Below are positions 60,861 through 64,000 of a DNA stretch of 64,000 nucleotides, piece after piece (within the stretch, counting starts at the first letter, position 1; each line of letters begins with the position of its first letter). Origin of the DNA: an uncultured Paracoccaceae bacterium (GTDB lineage: Bacteria; Pseudomonadota; Alphaproteobacteria; Rhodobacterales; Rhodobacteraceae); the NCBI GenBank assembly GCA_947503965.1, contig CANNFU010000008.1:124001-188000 (forward strand). The letters run 5' to 3'. Under the pieces are notes generated by a model. The model had not been told where the DNA came from, searched no databases, and saw nothing but the letters and a program-made list of their open reading frames with translations. The translations under genes and the position numbers were made by a program.

Positions 60861-63800
60861 TCATTCCGCCGGGATCGCCTGATCTTCAATGCTCAGCGGA
60901 TGCGGTAGATGCACCAGCATCTCTTTCGGGCAGATCTGCAAGAAGTTCCCTTTCTCAAGGTCCCAATGCTGTAGAATATCGGCGGCCTTGCGGCTCCCGG
61001 TCTCTTCCAGATGCCGCTCGATCAGGCCTTTCAGCTGATCATGCCAGTGGTCGACCGTGACAGGGTTCGTCACAAGCGTTTCCATATTGATCAACGCAGC
61101 CGATGTGCCATCCGGATCATACAGATACGCCATACCCCCGGTCATGCCCGCACCGAAATTGGCCCCGATTGACCCCAGGATCACTGCAACACCGCCGGTC
61201 ATGTATTCACAGCCATTGGTGCCGCAGCCCTCAATCACCACATGCGCGCCGGAATTGCGCACGGCAAACCGCTCACCGGCACGACCAGCGGCAAAGAGGT
61301 AACCAGCGGTTGCACCGTAAAGCACCGTGTTGCCGATAATCGTATTCTCGGACGCAACCAGCGGGCTGACCATCGGAGGACGTACGACAATCGTACCCCC
61401 CGACAGGCCTTTGCCGACATAGTCGTTGGCATCACCCGATACTTCCAGCTTCAGCCCCGGTGCCGCAAACGCACCCAGCGACTGCCCGGCAGAGCCGCGC
61501 AGCTTCACCGTCAGGTGATCGGGTTGCAGCGCATTGCGCATCCCGAAGTTCTTGACGATGTGGCTGGATGTCCGGGTCCCGATGGTCCGCAGCGTGTTCT
61601 GCACTGCGTAATCCAGCTGCATCTTCTCCCCATCATTCAGGAATCGCGCGGCGTCCTGCACGATCTGTGCATCCAGCGTGTCATCGACCGGGTTGCGCGG
61701 TTTGTTGCGGTCATAGGTGATGCTTGATGCACCATCGACGGTGATCAGCAGCGGGTTGAGGTCCAGATCATCCAGATGCGCCGAACCACGGCTGACCTGC
61801 GTCAGCAGGTCGGCCCGTCCAATCACATCATCCAAGCTTCGCGCCCCGATTGATGCAAGGATTTCCCGCACCTCTGAGGCGTAGAAGGTGATCAGATTAA
61901 CGACCTTATCGGCGTTCCCGGTGAACTTTGCACGCAGCGCTTCATCCTGTGTACATACACCGACGGGGCAGGTGTTCGACTGGCACTGACGTACCATGAT
62001 ACAGCCCATCGCGATCAGGGCGGCGGTGCCGATCCCGTATTCCTCGGCCCCCATCATGGCAGCCATCACAATGTCACGGCCTGTGCGAAGGCCCCCATCC
62101 GTGCGCAGGGTGATGCGTTCGCGCAAGTTGTTCATCGCCAGAACCTGATGCGCCTCGGTCAGGCCCATTTCCCAAGGCAAACCGGCATATTTGATCGACG
62201 TGCCGGGGGATGCACCCGTCCCGCCATTATGCCCCGAAATCAGGATCACATCTGCCTTGGCCTTGGCCACGCCAGCGGCAATCGTGCCAACACCTGAACT
62301 GGCGACCAGTTTGACCGTCACCTTGCAGCGCGGGTTGATCTGCTTGAGGTCATAGATCAGCTGCGCCAGATCCTCGATCGAATAGATATCGTGATGCGGC
62401 GGCGGGCTGATCAGCGTGACACCCTTGGTCGAATGACGCAGGCGGGCGATCAGGTCAGTGACCTTCATGCCCGGCAACTGGCCACCCTCACCGGGCTTGG
62501 CACCTTGGGCGACCTTGATCTCCAGTTCCTCACAGGCGTTCAGATATTCCGCCGTGACACCAAAGCGGCCAGAGGCCACCTGCTTGATCTTCGCAGACGG
62601 GTTGTCGCCATTGGGTTCGGGGTTGAAATGCGCGGGGTCTTCACCGCCTTCACCGCTGTCCGACTTTGCGCCAATCCGGTTCATCGCGACGTTCAGCGTC
62701 TTGTGCGCCTCCGGGCTAAGCGCGCCAAGGGACATGCCCGGCGTCACGAACCGCTTGCGGATGGCGGTAATGCTTTCCACCTCCTCAATCGGCACAGGAG
62801 CGCCCATCGGTTTGATCGCCAGCAAATCACGCAGATGGATCGGCGGGTTGGATTGCATTGATTTGGAATACTGCTGCCACAGCGTATAGGATGCATTGTT
62901 GCACGCGGCCTGCAGCATATGCATGGTCTGCGCTTCCCAGGCGTGTTTCTCGCCTGACCGGCGGGCCTTGTAGAAGCCCCCAATCGGCAGAATATCAGAG
63001 CCGCCTTTCCAGCCCTTCGCATGCACCTCTTCCAGCTTGGTCTGGATACCGTTTGTACCGATCCCGGAAATGCGGGAATGCATACCGGGGAAATATTCGG
63101 CAACCATCGCACGGCTCAGGCCCACGGCCTCAAAATTCAGACCCCCGCGATAGGATGACAGAACCGAAATCCCCATCTTTGACATGATCTTCAACAGACC
63201 CGCATCAATCGCCGCACGATAGCGGCGCATCGCATCGGTCAGGTTGCCTTCGATCAACCCGCGCCGGACACGGTCCGCCACAGAATCCTGCGCCAGATAA
63301 GCGTTCACTGTCGTGGCACCACAGCCAATCAGCACGGCAAAATAATGCGGATCAATACACTCTGCCGACCGCACGTTGACCGAACAGAAGGTGCGAAGAC
63401 CCTGCTTGGTCAGCCCCGAATGCACGGCAGAGGTGGCAAGGATCATCGGCATCCCGATCTTGGTCGCCGATTGATGCTCGTCCGTCAGCACCAGATGGCC
63501 CGCACCGGATCGCACGGCATCTTCCGCCTCGGCCCTGATCCGCTCAAGACCCGCGCTCAGCGCTCCGGCTCCGGGCGCAAAGCTGCAATCGATGATTGCG
63601 ACGCCTTCGCCGAAATGGCGCACCATCTCGTCAAATTCAGCATTGCCGACAAATGGGCTTTCCAGCACCAGAATTTCGGTCTGGGATGAATCCTCGTCCA
63701 GCACGTTTTTGAGGTTTCCGAACCGGGTTTTGAGCGACATGACTCTGCTTTCGCGCAGTGAATCAATCGGCGGGTTCGTCACCTGGCTAAAGTTCTGGCG

Positions 63801-64000
63801 GAAGAAATGCGATAGCGGGCGATAGGTCTTGGACAGGACCGCAGACGGGGTGTCATCGCCCATCGACGCGATCATTTCCTTGCCGTCCTCGGCCATGGGG
63901 GCTAGCACCTGCTCCAGCTCTTCGATGCTGTAACCGGCGGCCACCTGCCGCTTGCGCAGCTCTTCACCCTGATGCATCGCTGTCTCTGGAATATCGCGCA
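60861..64000 (-). CDS. gltB: Glutamate synthase large subunit, 3' part
   Basis: About 1,045 codons of a gene usually near 1,510; the frame is open through the right edge (RDIPETA before the first internal ATG), so the N-terminal amidotransferase domain lies outside. Visible: the central domain (SHFFRQNFSQVTNPPIDSLR), the FMN-binding synthase domain (SGEGGEDPAHFNPEPNGDN; SGHNGGTGASPGTSIKYAGL), the 3Fe-4S cysteines (CIMVRQCQSNTCPVGVCTQD) and the C-terminal GXGXG beta-helix. Makes glutamate from glutamine and 2-oxoglutarate. Confidence 0.96.
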   Translation of the reverse strand, partial: RDIPETAMHQGEELRKRQVAAGYSIEELEQVLAPMAEDGKEMIASMGDDTPSAVLSKTYRPLSHFFRQNFSQVTNPPIDSLRESRVMSLKTRFGNLKNVLDEDSSQTEILVLESPFVGNAEFDEMVRHFGEGVAIIDCSFAPGAGALSAGLERIRAEAEDAVRSGAGHLVLTDEHQSATKIGMPMILATSAVHSGLTKQGLRTFCSVNVRSAECIDPHYFAVLIGCGATTVNAYLAQDSVADRVRRGLIEGNLTDAMRRYRAAIDAGLLKIMSKMGISVLSSYRGGLNFEAVGLSRAMVAEYFPGMHSRISGIGTNGIQTKLEEVHAKGWKGGSDILPIGGFYKARRSGEKHAWEAQTMHMLQAACNNASYTLWQQYSKSMQSNPPIHLRDLLAIKPMGAPVPIEEVESITAIRKRFVTPGMSLGALSPEAHKTLNVAMNRIGAKSDSGEGGEDPAHFNPEPNGDNPSAKIKQVASGRFGVTAEYLNACEELEIKVAQGAKPGEGGQLPGMKVTDLIARLRHSTKGVTLISPPPHHDIYSIEDLAQLIYDLKQINPRCKVTVKLVASSGVGTIAAGVAKAKADVILISGHNGGTGASPGTSIKYAGLPWEMGLTEAHQVLAMNNLRERITLRTDGGLRTGRDIVMAAMMGAEEYGIGTAALIAMGCIMVRQCQSNTCPVGVCTQDEALRAKFTGNADKVVNLITFYASEVREILASIGARSLDDVIGRADLLTQVSRGSAHLDDLDLNPLLITVDGASSITYDRNKPRNPVDDTLDAQIVQDAARFLNDGEKMQLDYAVQNTLRTIGTRTSSHIVKNFGMRNALQPDHLTVKLRGSAGQSLGAFAAPGLKLEVSGDANDYVGKGLSGGTIVVRPPMVSPLVASENTIIGNTVLYGATAGYLFAAGRAGERFAVRNSGAHVVIEGCGTNGCEYMTGGVAVILGSIGANFGAGMTGGMAYLYDPDGTSAALINMETLVTNPVTVDHWHDQLKGLIERHLEETGSRKAADILQHWDLEKGNFLQICPKEMLVHLPHPLSIEDQAIPAE

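Noticed and set aside
1..64000. CRISPR array or rRNA genes
   Set aside because: No regularly spaced repeats and no rRNA-like sequence seen.

Overview
The window looks like a chromosomal segment of a marine alphaproteobacterium of the Rhodobacteraceae (Roseobacter group). This rests on the petABC order, the thiBPQ operon behind a TPP riboswitch, the paaABCDE/paaZ/paaX set, a TAXI-TRAP transporter, and dapF-mtaB beside tRNA-Lys. It has two halves. Positions 1 to about 29,530 are an accessory island, visibly more AT-rich and with different codon use. From tRNA-Lys (29,743-29,818) to the end is ordinary core chromosome.

Island, left part. A Tn7-like transposition operon on the minus strand (tnsA, tniA/tnsB, tniB/tnsC and the first 24 codons of tniQ) runs off the left edge, headed by a small HTH regulator. 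Next comes a minus-strand cassette (ParA-like ATPase, two-helix membrane protein, small proteins, metallophosphoesterase) with a divergent XRE regulator, then an HNH nuclease.

Island, right part (8.7-28.9 kb). This is a dense cluster of TIR-domain genes, about ten TIR or TIR-like domains in 20 kb. Modules: (a) a TIR protein, a TIR-gene scrap and a large membrane TIR/beta-propeller protein with a one-base frameshift; (b) a strip of IS debris; (c) a candidate RiPP module: an 80-aa Cys-Cys-ended putative precursor, a radical SAM/SPASM enzyme, a 57-aa ORF overlapping both neighbours, and a membrane TIR protein; (d) a tight six-gene operon coding for a TIR-TGT fusion, an OGG-type glycosylase, a QueC-like enzyme, a TIR-like protein whose N-terminus is MGGGGTGG, an alpha/beta hydrolase and a TPR/trypsin-like protease; (e) an overlapping SLOG + TIR pair divergent from a bacterial HET-domain gene; (f) a ThsB-like TIR protein, a soluble TIR protein and a membrane protein with two TIR domains. 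I infer an anti-phage defence island. Module (d) resembles the OGG/QueC/TGT ancillary set known from type IV CBASS, but I see no CD-NTase; it and module (c) are the best candidates for undescribed systems.

Core half. In order: a degenerate tRNA-Gln, tRNA-Lys, dapF-mtaB-GST-GST, an outer-membrane barrel protein, petABC (cytochrome bc1), thiQPB with its riboswitch, aroC, a thioredoxin-like protein with CcdA, an EamA exporter, the phenylacetate cluster (paaABCDE forward; paaR, paaK, paaI and a gutted paaG in reverse; then paaZ and paaX), a TAXI-TRAP transporter, a PQQ-type sugar dehydrogenase, queG, a GST, mtgA and the 3' two thirds of gltB. The paaG locus carries a large internal deletion that keeps both ends in frame, so this copy cannot make an active enzyme.
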